A stretch of DNA of 64,000 bases from Kosakonia radicincitans DSM 16656 (GTDB taxonomy: Bacteria; Pseudomonadota; Gammaproteobacteria; Enterobacterales; Enterobacteriaceae), in contig NZ_CP018016.1 in the NCBI RefSeq assembly GCF_000280495.2, positions 1,116,001 through 1,180,000 of the forward strand, written 5' to 3'. The notes below the pieces were generated by a model that saw only the letters and a program-made list of their open reading frames with translations, did not search any database and had not been told where the DNA came from. A program made the position numbers and the translations under genes. This document shows, one piece after another, positions 31,261-38,658 of this stretch (positions are counted from its first letter, which is position 1; every line of letters begins with the position of its first letter).

Positions 31261-31731
31261 ATGGACATAACAAAAATCCTGAATACAAATCGCGTTATTT
31301 TGAATATGAAAGCTACGAATAAAACGGAGGCGATTGAGGAATTAACCGATCTTTTACAAAAAGATGGCGCTATTAGTTGCCGGGAAACGTTTATTCAGGA
31401 TGTCTGGCAACGTGAATCAGAAGGATCGACCGGCTTCGAAAATCATATCGCGATACCCCATGGTAAATCCTCGGCGGTAGTTAATACCACCCTGGCGATT
31501 GGACGCACACACCACGATATTCCCTGGGAAACACTGGATGGCAGTAACGTGCGCTGCATTATTTTATTTGCTGTACGGCTTGAAGATCAAAATACGACGC
31601 ATATTCGCCTGCTTTCTCAGGTGGCAGGTGCACTGGCGGATGAAGACATCATCGAGCAATTACTTGAAGAGAGCAGTCCACAAAAGATTATTGACTTGTT
31701 TAGTCAATATGCTGAATCCGATGTTTGCTAA
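31261..31731 (+). CDS. Fructose-type PTS enzyme IIA
   Basis: A 156-residue PTS IIA protein of the fructose/mannitol family. The phospho-His is in HIAIPHGKS (about residue 66), and ALADEDIIEQLL is typical of the family's C-terminal half. It starts 25 bases after the regulator and is followed by IIB after 19 bases. Base composition here and in the IIB gene is more AT-rich than the backbone, which fits acquisition from elsewhere. Confidence 0.9.
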   Translation: MDITKILNTNRVILNMKATNKTEAIEELTDLLQKDGAISCRETFIQDVWQRESEGSTGFENHIAIPHGKSSAVVNTTLAIGRTHHDIPWETLDGSNVRCIILFAVRLEDQNTTHIRLLSQVAGALADEDIIEQLLEESSPQKIIDLFSQYAESDVC

Positions 31732-31750
31732 ATAAAAAGTGGGGTATGTT

Positions 31751-32065
31751 ATGAATATTGTTTGTGTCGCTGCCTGTACGGCAGGAATTGCACATACGTA
31801 TATTGCCCGCGAGAAGTTAATTAAAGGCGCGAAAGCGCTTGGGCATAATATTAAAATTGAAACTCAGGGCACTATCGGTACTGAAAATGAGTTGCTGGCG
31901 GAAGATATTTCCGCAGCCGACGTCGTTATTCTTGCGGTCGATGTCAAAATAAAAGGAGAAGAGCGCTTCATTAATAAACGCATCGTGCGAGTTAAAACCG
32001 AAATTGTCATTAAATCACCCGTTCAGTTTCTTGAAAAGGTCGAGAAATCATTAGCTAATGCGTGA
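31751..32065 (+). CDS. Fructose-type PTS enzyme IIB
   Basis: A 104-residue free-standing IIB. The N-terminal MNIVCVAACTAGIAHTYIA contains the phosphorylated Cys of the fructose IIB motif C-T-A-G-x-A-H-T. Middle-domain strands (DVVILAVDVKIKGEERF) match the family. The ATG at 31751 is preferred over an upstream in-frame GTG because it aligns with family starts. It passes phosphate from IIA to the sugar bound by the IIC 18 bases downstream. Confidence 0.9.
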   Translation: MNIVCVAACTAGIAHTYIAREKLIKGAKALGHNIKIETQGTIGTENELLAEDISAADVVILAVDVKIKGEERFINKRIVRVKTEIVIKSPVQFLEKVEKSLANA

Positions 32066-32083
32066 TCCTTATCTGGAGGTCAC

Positions 32084-33175
32084 ATGAGTGAAAATAAAGT
32101 TCCTGTTTCGCAGGAAATAAAAAGACATCTTTTGACGGGCATCTCGTGGATGATTCCGTTAATTGTGGCAGCGGGCATTTGTATTGCCCTCGGCCAGGTA
32201 CTCGGCGGCACAAACGTTGGAGAAAAAACGGGCACCATCCCCTGGATGCTCAATCAGATTGGCGGCTGGGGAATGGGATTGATTGTACCCCTGATCAGCG
32301 CCGCCATTGCCTACTCCATTGCTGACCGTCCCGGATTCGCACCGGGCCTGATTGTTGGCTTTATCTGCGGACAGATTCATACCGGGTTTATTGGTGGGAT
32401 GCTGGGTGGTTTCCTGGTGGGTTACACCGTCCTGCTGCTTAAACACTATATTCGCCTGCCGAAATCAATGCAGGGTCTGATGCCTATCATGGTGCTGCCA
32501 GTGCTGAGCACCATTATCGGCGGCCTGCTGATGATGACGCTGATCGGCAAACCCATCGCCTGGCTGCAGGAAGCGCTGATCCACATGCTGGAGTCGATGC
32601 AGGGTGGTTCACGCTTCCTGATGGGGGCCATCCTCGGTGCAATGGCGACGTTCGACTTCGGCGGCCCGGTGAACAAAACCATGTCGCTGTTCGCCGATGG
32701 GCTGCTGGTGAGTGGTGTGTACGGGCCGGAAGCGGTGAAGTTTGTCGGCTCTATCATTCCGCCGTTCGGCATTACCCTCTCGTTCCTGCTGACACGCCAC
32801 AAATACACCCGCGCTGAACGTGAAGCGCTGAAAGCCGCCTTCCCGATGGGGATCTGCATGATTACCGAAGGAGTTATCCCGATTGCGGCGCGTGACCTGC
32901 TGCGCGTGGTCGGCTCCTGTGTGGTGGCCTCGGCTATTGCGGGTGGCCTGATCATGGTGTGGGGCGTGGAAAGCCCGGTGCCGCACGGTGGCATGTTCGT
33001 GGTCCCGCTGTTTACCCATCCGCTGCTGTTCTGCCTGGCGCTGGGGATCGGCACGGTTATCTGCGGCGTGATGCTGTCGCTGTGGAAGAAACCGGTGACC
33101 GAACGCGACGAAGAGTTTGACGAGCTCAGCGATAAGAAACTGAAAGACGAAGAGATCACCTTCACCCTGGAATAA
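32084..33175 (+). CDS. Fructose-type PTS enzyme IIC
   Basis: A 363-residue membrane permease subunit of the fructose family. It shows about eight to ten hydrophobic segments, HLLTGISWMIPLIVAAGICI at the N-terminus, DFGGPVNKTMSLF in the middle and the family motif ITEGVIPIAARD near 265, with PHGGMFVVPL later. The C-terminal tail is charged and cytoplasmic. Like FruA-type systems it may import a ketohexose or a related sugar as its phosphate, but specificity cannot be read from sequence. Confidence 0.9.
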   Translation: MSENKVPVSQEIKRHLLTGISWMIPLIVAAGICIALGQVLGGTNVGEKTGTIPWMLNQIGGWGMGLIVPLISAAIAYSIADRPGFAPGLIVGFICGQIHTGFIGGMLGGFLVGYTVLLLKHYIRLPKSMQGLMPIMVLPVLSTIIGGLLMMTLIGKPIAWLQEALIHMLESMQGGSRFLMGAILGAMATFDFGGPVNKTMSLFADGLLVSGVYGPEAVKFVGSIIPPFGITLSFLLTRHKYTRAEREALKAAFPMGICMITEGVIPIAARDLLRVVGSCVVASAIAGGLIMVWGVESPVPHGGMFVVPLFTHPLLFCLALGIGTVICGVMLSLWKKPVTERDEEFDELSDKKLKDEEITFTLE

Positions 33176-33186
33176 ACGGAGACCCT

Positions 33187-34038
33187 ATGTTTGCCGATAT
33201 GAAAAGCATGGTGACCAAAGCCTGGTGTGAACACTATGCGTTGCTCGCTATCAACTGTATGAACCTGGAAAGCGCCCGTGCGGCGGTTCGGGTTGCCGAG
33301 AAACACCGCGCACCGATCATCCTGAACCTGTATCAGGAGCATCTTGCCCATTTCCCGGCACCGGTTGCCGTGGCGGTGGTAAAAGCGTTGGCCGAGGAGG
33401 CCACGGTGCCGGTCACACTGGCGCTGGACCACGGGAAAGATCCCGTGCGTATTCGCCAGGCGTTTCGCGCCGGGTTTAGCGGGCTGATGATTGATGCGTC
33501 CGCCTTCCCGCTGGAAGAGAACGTCCGTCAGACCCGCGCGGTGGTTGAGCTGGCTGCCAGCGCCGGGCTGTGTGTGGAGGGGGAGTTAGGCCATCTGGCC
33601 GATGCACCGCGCTACGATCACGCCACCAATGCGGATCTGATGACCCAGGCCGCCGACGTCGAGCCGTTTATCCAGCAGACTGGGATTGACCTTCTGGCAG
33701 TGTCAGTCGGAACCGCGCACGGCATGTACGCCCCCGGCATCACGCCCGCCATCGATTTTCAACGCCTGGAAGAGGTGGCGCGTAAATCGACGGTGCCCCT
33801 GGCATTGCACGGCGGCAGCGGAACCCCGTTTGACCAGATGCAGCGCTGTCCGTCCTTTGGTGTCGCCAAGATCAACGTCGGCGCTGCGGTGTTCGAAGCC
33901 GGGAAAGCCGCGCTGCTGCATACCCTGTGTCATGACCATTCTCGCGAACTGGTGGATGTGCTGATGGCCATGGAGCAGGCCAGCGAGGAAGCCATTATCC
34001 CGTATCTACAGGCCAGCGGCGCCATCGGCAAAGCCTGA
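33187..34038 (+). CDS. Class II ketose-bisphosphate aldolase (first copy)
   Basis: A 283-residue zinc aldolase of the FbaA/GatY/KbaY superfamily. Catalytic Asp81 and zinc-binding His82 are in LALDHGKD, His178 in VGTAHGMY and His208 in LALHGGSG; EGELG is at 131-135. The phosphate-binding KINVG is also present. It is the more diverged of the two aldolases in the island and begins 11 bases after IIC, so it is co-transcribed. It should split a ketose bisphosphate to dihydroxyacetone phosphate plus an aldehyde. Confidence 0.88.
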   Translation: MFADMKSMVTKAWCEHYALLAINCMNLESARAAVRVAEKHRAPIILNLYQEHLAHFPAPVAVAVVKALAEEATVPVTLALDHGKDPVRIRQAFRAGFSGLMIDASAFPLEENVRQTRAVVELAASAGLCVEGELGHLADAPRYDHATNADLMTQAADVEPFIQQTGIDLLAVSVGTAHGMYAPGITPAIDFQRLEEVARKSTVPLALHGGSGTPFDQMQRCPSFGVAKINVGAAVFEAGKAALLHTLCHDHSRELVDVLMAMEQASEEAIIPYLQASGAIGKA

Positions 34039-34119
34039 TTCATTTTTCTGTAACGCCTTCTATGCCTCTGCAACGATGCACCGGCAGGGCCTGCTACACC
34101 CTGAAACTGGAGAATTAAC

Positions 34120-34980
34120 ATGTTAATTTCGATGAAAGAGTTACTGAAACCCACCCGCCAACACGGTTTCGCTATTGGTGCGTTCAACGTGGCGGACAGC
34201 TGCTTCATTCGCGCGGTGGTGGAAGAAGCGGAAGCCACCAACACGCCTGCAATTATCTCTATCCACCCCAGCGAACACGATTTTGTCGGGGATAGCTTTT
34301 TCGGCTATGTCCGCGATATCACCATGCGCAGCCCGGTGCCGTTCACCCTGCACCTGGATCACGGTGCATCGGTCGAGCATGTGCTTCGGGCAATCCAGTG
34401 CGGCTTCACCTCGGTAATGATCGACGGCTCGTTACTGCCCTATGAGGAGAACGTGGCGCTGACCAAAGAAGTGGTGCGTCTGGCGCATGCGGTGGGCGTT
34501 TCGGTGGAAGGGGAACTGGGCACCATCGGCCAGACGGGCACGTCTGTGGAAGGCGGCGTGTCGGAAGTGACCTATACCGACCCGGCACAGGCAGAGGATT
34601 TTATTGCCCGCACCGGGGCAGATACTCTGGCGGTGGCGATCGGGACGGCACATGGTATCTACCCGAAAGGGATGCAGCCGAAGCTGCAAATGAACATTCT
34701 GCGCGACATTGCCGGGCGTCTGGATATTCCGCTGGTGCTACACGGAGGTTCGGCCAACCCGGATGTAGAAATCGCCGAGTCCGTGACCCTGGGGGTGGGC
34801 AAAATCAATATCTCCAGCGACATGAAGTACGCCTACTTCCAGAAAGTGCGTGAGATCCTTGCCAGAGAAACCTGGTGGGATCCGAACGTGATCTATCCGG
34901 ATGCGATCAACGCTGCGCGAGATGTGATCCGCCACAAAATGAAGCTGTTTGGATCAACCGGGAAAGCATCACTCTACTAA
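34120..34980 (+). CDS. Class II ketose-bisphosphate aldolase (second copy)
   Basis: A 286-residue aldolase of the same superfamily, closer to GatY/KbaY and YdjI types. Asp80 and His81 are in LHLDHGAS, EGELGTIG at 130-137, His178 in IGTAHGIY, His208 in LVLHGGSA, and KINISSDMKYAYF follows. All catalytic residues are present, so it looks active by itself rather than a non-catalytic partner. It has its own GGAGAATTAAC ribosome site after an 81-base gap and is followed by a strong terminator. Confidence 0.9.
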   Translation: MLISMKELLKPTRQHGFAIGAFNVADSCFIRAVVEEAEATNTPAIISIHPSEHDFVGDSFFGYVRDITMRSPVPFTLHLDHGASVEHVLRAIQCGFTSVMIDGSLLPYEENVALTKEVVRLAHAVGVSVEGELGTIGQTGTSVEGGVSEVTYTDPAQAEDFIARTGADTLAVAIGTAHGIYPKGMQPKLQMNILRDIAGRLDIPLVLHGGSANPDVEIAESVTLGVGKINISSDMKYAYFQKVREILARETWWDPNVIYPDAINAARDVIRHKMKLFGSTGKASLY

Positions 34981-34989
34981 GGCCATTAA

Positions 34990-35010
34990 GGCGGGTTCGC
35001 CCGCCTTTTT
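34990..35010 (+). terminator. Rho-independent terminator after the second aldolase
   Basis: GGCGGG-TTCG-CCCGCC followed by five T residues, 10 bases past the stop codon. The kinase-isomerase pair downstream may therefore be expressed at a lower level or by read-through. Confidence 0.9.
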
Positions 35011-35028
35011 CGCAATAAGGAAAGAGAT

Positions 35029-35946
35029 ATGTACTACCTGGGGCTGGATATCGGCGGCACGAAAATGGCGGCGGTGGTGATGGACGCACAAGGGCAGGAA
35101 ATAGCCCGTTACCGTTGCCCGACGCAGAAAGCGAGTTATCCGCAGTTTGTGGAATCGGTGGTCGCCTTTATCGACCAGATTAGCCATGACATACAACTGC
35201 CGATGATGACGGGGATTGCCCTGCCGGGCAGCGTCTCGCCGCTGAGCGGTCTGATTAAGAACTCTAATATCCAGGTAATTAATGGTCGCGCGTTGCAGAC
35301 GGATCTCCAGCAGTTGCTGGGGCAGACAATGGTGATGGCAAACGACGGAAACTGTTTCGCTTTGTCGGAAGCCTGTGACGGTGCGGGGCAGCAGCATGAA
35401 GTCGTGTTCGGTATCACGCTCGGTACCGGCTGCGGTGGCGGGATAGCCATTCACCGCCAGCCGTTTGTTGGCGCGTGGGGGAATGCCGCCGAGTGCGGAC
35501 ATATCACCCTGCCTGGCTACAGCGAGCAACTCGATGGGCCGCCAGTGCGCTGTTACTGCGGTAAAGATAACTGCGTGGAGTCGTTTGTCTCCGGGACGGG
35601 GTTGAGCGAACGCTATCAATGGCTTAACGGACAGCATCTTACGGGCGATGCGATTGTGGCGCTGGCGCAGCAGGGGGAGCCCGATGCCGTGCGGCAGGTA
35701 GCGCGGTTTCGCCAGCAGCTTGCTCGCACTCTGGCGACGGTAGTGAATCTTCTCGATCCAGGTGTGATTGTGATTGGCGGCGGGCTGTCGAATGCGGCGT
35801 TGCTTATCGCGAACCTGGACACCGAAGTGGCCCACTTCGTTTTTACCGATCATTTCTCCACCCCCATCGTGAAAGCCCATCACGGCGACAGCAGCGGCAT
35901 GCGTGGCGCTGCCTGGCTTGCCATTCGAACCGGGAGAACAGAATGA
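35029..35946 (+). CDS. ROK-family sugar kinase, Mak (fructokinase)-like
   Basis: A 305-residue ROK kinase. ATP-binding LGLDIGGTKMAAVVMD is at the N-terminus, catalytic Asp in MANDGNCFALSEA, LGTGCGGGIAI near 135. The ROK zinc motif is ECGH ... CYCGKDNCVESF, and the C-terminal KAHHGDSSGMRGAAWL is as in E. coli Mak, which phosphorylates fructose (and mannose) at C6. It overlaps the isomerase gene by 4 bases (ATGA). Confidence 0.9.
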   Translation: MYYLGLDIGGTKMAAVVMDAQGQEIARYRCPTQKASYPQFVESVVAFIDQISHDIQLPMMTGIALPGSVSPLSGLIKNSNIQVINGRALQTDLQQLLGQTMVMANDGNCFALSEACDGAGQQHEVVFGITLGTGCGGGIAIHRQPFVGAWGNAAECGHITLPGYSEQLDGPPVRCYCGKDNCVESFVSGTGLSERYQWLNGQHLTGDAIVALAQQGEPDAVRQVARFRQQLARTLATVVNLLDPGVIVIGGGLSNAALLIANLDTEVAHFVFTDHFSTPIVKAHHGDSSGMRGAAWLAIRTGRTE

Positions 35947-36629
35947 AACGTTCACAGATTAACTATGCCATTGATAAAGCTCATGCCATCGCCGAGACGT
36001 TCGGGGTGTGCCTGCCGGAGTTTGCATTTTTTACCGCCGATGCCTGGCGAAAGCAGCCGCTGGGGGAGTGGGGCGAAGTGCTGGATCTGCAGTTGGGCTG
36101 GGATATCACCGATTTTGGCCGGGGTGATTTCGGCAAGATTGGCCTGACGCTGCTAACGTTGCGTAACGGCGCGCTGAATTCGAGAGCGTACCCAAAGCCG
36201 TATGCCGAAAAGATGCTGCAAATTCAGCAGGAGCAGCAGACGCCGTGGCATTTTCATACCCATAAGATGAAAGACATTCTGAACCGGGGCCGCGGCGATT
36301 TGTGTATGCAGCTCGGCTGGGCGACGGATGAGGCGCTGTTTGACGAGCGGCGCATGGTTGAAGTGAGCGTGGACGGGCGGCAACGTACGTTTAAGCCCGG
36401 CGAGACGCTGGTGTTAAAACCGGGGCAGGGGGTGTGTCTGCCGCCGCGTTTGTATCACCGTTTCTGGGCCGAGAAAACGCTTGTGCTCGGTTGGGAGATT
36501 TCGATGGTGAATGACGATAAGCGCGATAACTATTTCCTCGAACCTGGCGGGCGTTTTCCGACCATTGAGGAGGATGTCCCCGTGAAGTGGTTGTTATGCA
36601 AAGAATATGATCGTTTGAATGTGACGTGA
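35943..36629 (+). CDS. D-lyxose ketol-isomerase-like cupin
   Basis: A 228-residue protein of the D-lyxose isomerase family (E. coli O157 type, 227 residues), which interconverts D-lyxose/D-xylulose and D-mannose/D-fructose using Mn. The cupin metal motif gives His103 and His105 (WHFHTHKMKD) and His172 (LYHRFW). The expected fourth ligand Glu at position 110 is Lys here, so activity is uncertain unless Asp111 or another residue substitutes. Coupled to the ROK kinase, it could feed mannose into fructose 6-phosphate. Confidence 0.85.
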   Translation: MKRSQINYAIDKAHAIAETFGVCLPEFAFFTADAWRKQPLGEWGEVLDLQLGWDITDFGRGDFGKIGLTLLTLRNGALNSRAYPKPYAEKMLQIQQEQQTPWHFHTHKMKDILNRGRGDLCMQLGWATDEALFDERRMVEVSVDGRQRTFKPGETLVLKPGQGVCLPPRLYHRFWAEKTLVLGWEISMVNDDKRDNYFLEPGGRFPTIEEDVPVKWLLCKEYDRLNVT

Positions 36630-36678
36630 CACGAACGGTATCTTATGTGGACAGCGCGTTTTCCCCCCTTTCCCTTTT

Positions 36679-36731
36679 CTGTTTCTTATACTCAAATCCC
36701 TGATGTGGTCGTCGGGGATTTTTTTGAGCCT
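36679..36731 (+). repeat. Right 53-bp direct repeat with terminator
   Basis: This copy is identical to 29348-29400 at 49 of 53 positions. It starts with CTGTTTCTTATACTCAAAT (15 of 19 match to the IS50 outside end). Its stem AAATCCCTGA-N8-TCGGGGATTT plus T-run would terminate transcription 50 bases after the isomerase gene. Confidence 0.85.
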
Positions 36732-36752
36732 TTTTCCCATCCATGGGAAAAA
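36731..36752. repeat. 22-bp palindrome
   Basis: TTTTTCCCAT-CC-ATGGGAAAAA has perfect 10-bp arms and directly abuts the right 53-bp repeat. Function unknown. Confidence 0.6.
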
Positions 36753-36866
36753 CATGAGTGTAAATGGCTCTTGCGAAGATGGGGCGATGGATGACAGCTG
36801 GGTAGTGATATGGCACGGCCTGGTTCAGGCTTCAGAATATCGTTGAAGAATATCACCCAGCGAAGC

Positions 36867-36897
36867 CTCTTGATCAGACGATCTGATCAAGAGATAG
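36867..36897 (-). repeat. IS50 inside-end-like inverted repeat
   Basis: CTCTTGATCAGA-CGA-TCTGATCAAGAG (36867-36893) has perfect 12-bp arms. Both arms carry the core of the IS50 inside end. Read on the minus strand from 36897 the match is 17 of 19. The surrounding interval 36753-37007 contains no gene that I can support. Confidence 0.6.
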
Positions 36898-36974
36898 CCT
36901 ACTGGAGGGGAATCTGAAACATTTCGATGCACTCCCGTTTCGCCTCTGCATTTACATCAACGCCGTGAATGTTT

Positions 36975-36993
36975 ATTGTTACGTTATAACATA
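36975..36993 (+). promoter_or_regulatory. Zur-like box upstream of the metal ABC transporter
   Basis: ATTGTTACGTTATAACATA matches the enterobacterial Zur pattern AATGTTATANTATAACATT at about 14 of 18 defined positions, with a strong right half. It ends 14 bases before the small ORF that leads the transporter operon. Confidence 0.55.
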
Positions 36994-37007
36994 TTTGAGG
37001 CGTATCG

Positions 37008-37118
37008 ATGATCCCCGTAACTCTGTTTTCTCTGTCTGGTGCGACCCGGTTGCTGCTGGCCGTCGCGTTATTGCTGGTGCTCTGGCTCCTGACTGATTGG
37101 GCGGTCACGTTGCCATGA
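37008..37118 (+). CDS. 36-residue hydrophobic small protein leading the ABC operon
   Basis: ATG at 37008 with TGAGG 7 bases upstream encodes 36 residues: a short polar start (MIPVTLFSLSGATR), one membrane segment (LLLAVALLLVLWLLTDW) and a short tail. Its stop overlaps the ATPase ATG (ATGA), so it is placed to couple translation of the transporter. I recognise no homologue. It may be a real small subunit or only a leader ORF. Confidence 0.5.
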   Translation: MIPVTLFSLSGATRLLLAVALLLVLWLLTDWAVTLP

Positions 37119-37789
37119 TTGAACTTGACCATTTAGTGGCGGGATATGACCGGCTGGCAATTACCCCTTCGCTCTGCGGCACGCTGGAGCGCGGAAGTAT
37201 GACCGCTATTGTCGGCGCTAACGGCTGCGGCAAATCGACATTATTAAAAACGCTGGCCGGATTTTTACCTCCGGTGAGCGGCGTGCTGCGCTGGCAACCA
37301 TCACGCCCGACAATTGGCTGGCTGGCGCAGCGTCACGCGCTGGAATCACAATTTCCGCTTACCGTTCAGGATGTGGTTTGCATGGGCTGTTGGCCGCGTA
37401 TCTCCCTGTTTCGCGGCCTGAATCGTGATGCGCGTATGCGGGTTGCACAAGGGCTGGAACGCGTGGGCTTAACGGCCATGGCGCGTGAAACCATTGATAC
37501 GCTCTCCGGAGGGCAATTCCAGCGCATGTTATTTGCCCGCGTCTGGGTACAAAACGCGCCGCTGGTCATGCTGGATGAACCCTTCACTGGCATTGATGAA
37601 ATTACCTCGCAGATATTGATGGAACAAATCGTTGATATGCATCGCGAAGGGCAGACCATTCTGGCGGTGCTACATGATAGTGAACGCGTGGCGCGTTACT
37701 TTCCGCAAACCTTGCGCCTTGGCGAAAAAGCCGCGCAGTGGGGCGCATCCGCTCAGTCTCAGGCGACGGCTGAGGTGTGCAGCGCATGA
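37115..37789 (+). CDS. Zinc/manganese-type ABC transporter, ATP-binding protein
   Basis: A 224-residue ABC ATPase of the metal (ZnuC/SitB/MntA) family. Walker A is VGANGCGKST (about 35), the signature LSGGQFQRM about 137, Walker B LVMLDEPFTG about 155, and the H-loop His in AVLHDSERV. Start is the ATG overlapping the small ORF rather than the TTG 18 bases upstream. It overlaps the permease gene by 4 bases. Confidence 0.9.
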   Translation: MIELDHLVAGYDRLAITPSLCGTLERGSMTAIVGANGCGKSTLLKTLAGFLPPVSGVLRWQPSRPTIGWLAQRHALESQFPLTVQDVVCMGCWPRISLFRGLNRDARMRVAQGLERVGLTAMARETIDTLSGGQFQRMLFARVWVQNAPLVMLDEPFTGIDEITSQILMEQIVDMHREGQTILAVLHDSERVARYFPQTLRLGEKAAQWGASAQSQATAEVCSA

Positions 37790-38649
37790 TCTGGCATCTC
37801 TTTTTCCAGCCGTTTATTGAATTTGGTTTTATGCGCCGCGCACTGGTGGTTTGCATGGCGCTTTCGGTTAGCACCACGGCGCTGGGGGTCTTTTTGCTGC
37901 TGCGTCGTATGAGCCTGATGGGTGATGCGCTTTCGCACGCCATTTTGCCGGGTGTGGCAGTCGGTTACTTGCTGAACGGCATGTCGCTGCTGGCGATGAG
38001 TATTGGTGGTTTCATTGCAGGCATCACCGTGGCGCTGGTCGCTGGCTGGGTCAGCCGCCGTACGCCGCTGAAAGAGGACGCCAGCTTTGCCGGTTTTTAT
38101 CTCGGCTCGCTGGCGCTGGGCGTCACGCTGGTGTCGTTACGCGGTTCGAACGTTGACCTGTTGCACCTACTGTTTGGTTCGATTCTGGCGGTGGATAGTG
38201 ATGCGGCGCTGTTTGTCGCGGGTGTCGCCAGCCTGACGCTGATCGTGCTGGCGGTGGGGTATCGCGGGCTGGTCAGCGAAGCGTTCGACAGTGCGTTTTT
38301 GCAGGTGAATGCATCCCGCTTGCCGGGATTGCTGCACGGGCTGTTTCTGGCGTTACTGGTATTAAACCTGGTGGCCGGGTTTCAGGTCCTCGGCACGTTG
38401 ATGGCGGTGGGCGTCATGATGCTGCCCGCAGTGGCGGCGCGCTGTTGGGTGCGCACGCTACCGGCGTTGTTACTGCTGGCGGCGATAACCGGCGCGCTCT
38501 GCGCCTGGCTGGGCTTAAGTTTATCGTGGATGGCGGGCCTGCCTGCTGGCCCCGCCATTGTGCTGACCGCCAGCGCGGTGTTCTTTTTTTCCATTTTATT
38601 TGGCACGCGCAGCGGGCTGGCTCAAAGCCTGCGTGCGCTTTTAACATAG
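37786..38649 (+). CDS. Zinc/manganese-type ABC transporter, permease
   Basis: A 287-residue membrane protein of the ABC-3 family (ZnuB/SitC-like) with about eight hydrophobic segments. RRMSLMGDALSHAILPGVA is the conserved family motif near residue 45, and GTLMAVGVMMLPAVAAR lies near 205. It starts in the ATPase stop (ATGA) and is followed after 9 bases by the binding protein. Confidence 0.92.
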   Translation: MIWHLFFQPFIEFGFMRRALVVCMALSVSTTALGVFLLLRRMSLMGDALSHAILPGVAVGYLLNGMSLLAMSIGGFIAGITVALVAGWVSRRTPLKEDASFAGFYLGSLALGVTLVSLRGSNVDLLHLLFGSILAVDSDAALFVAGVASLTLIVLAVGYRGLVSEAFDSAFLQVNASRLPGLLHGLFLALLVLNLVAGFQVLGTLMAVGVMMLPAVAARCWVRTLPALLLLAAITGALCAWLGLSLSWMAGLPAGPAIVLTASAVFFFSILFGTRSGLAQSLRALLT

Positions 38650-38658
38650 CAAGGGGAA

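Larger units (their letters stand above)
29348..36897. mobile_element. Candidate Tn5/IS50-like bounded insertion carrying a sugar operon
   Basis: The left edge is an outside-end-like 19-mer (29348-29366). The right edge, read inward on the minus strand from 36897, is CTATCTCTTGATCAGATCG, 17 of 19 positions equal to the IS50 inside end (CTGTCTCTTGATCAGATCT). The ends face inward as in IS50. No transposase gene is present, and the flanking 9-mers (TTCTGCGGG left, CCTACTGGA right) do not match, so any transposition is old, incomplete or was followed by recombination. The contents replace nothing essential between mltB and pncC. Confidence 0.4.
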
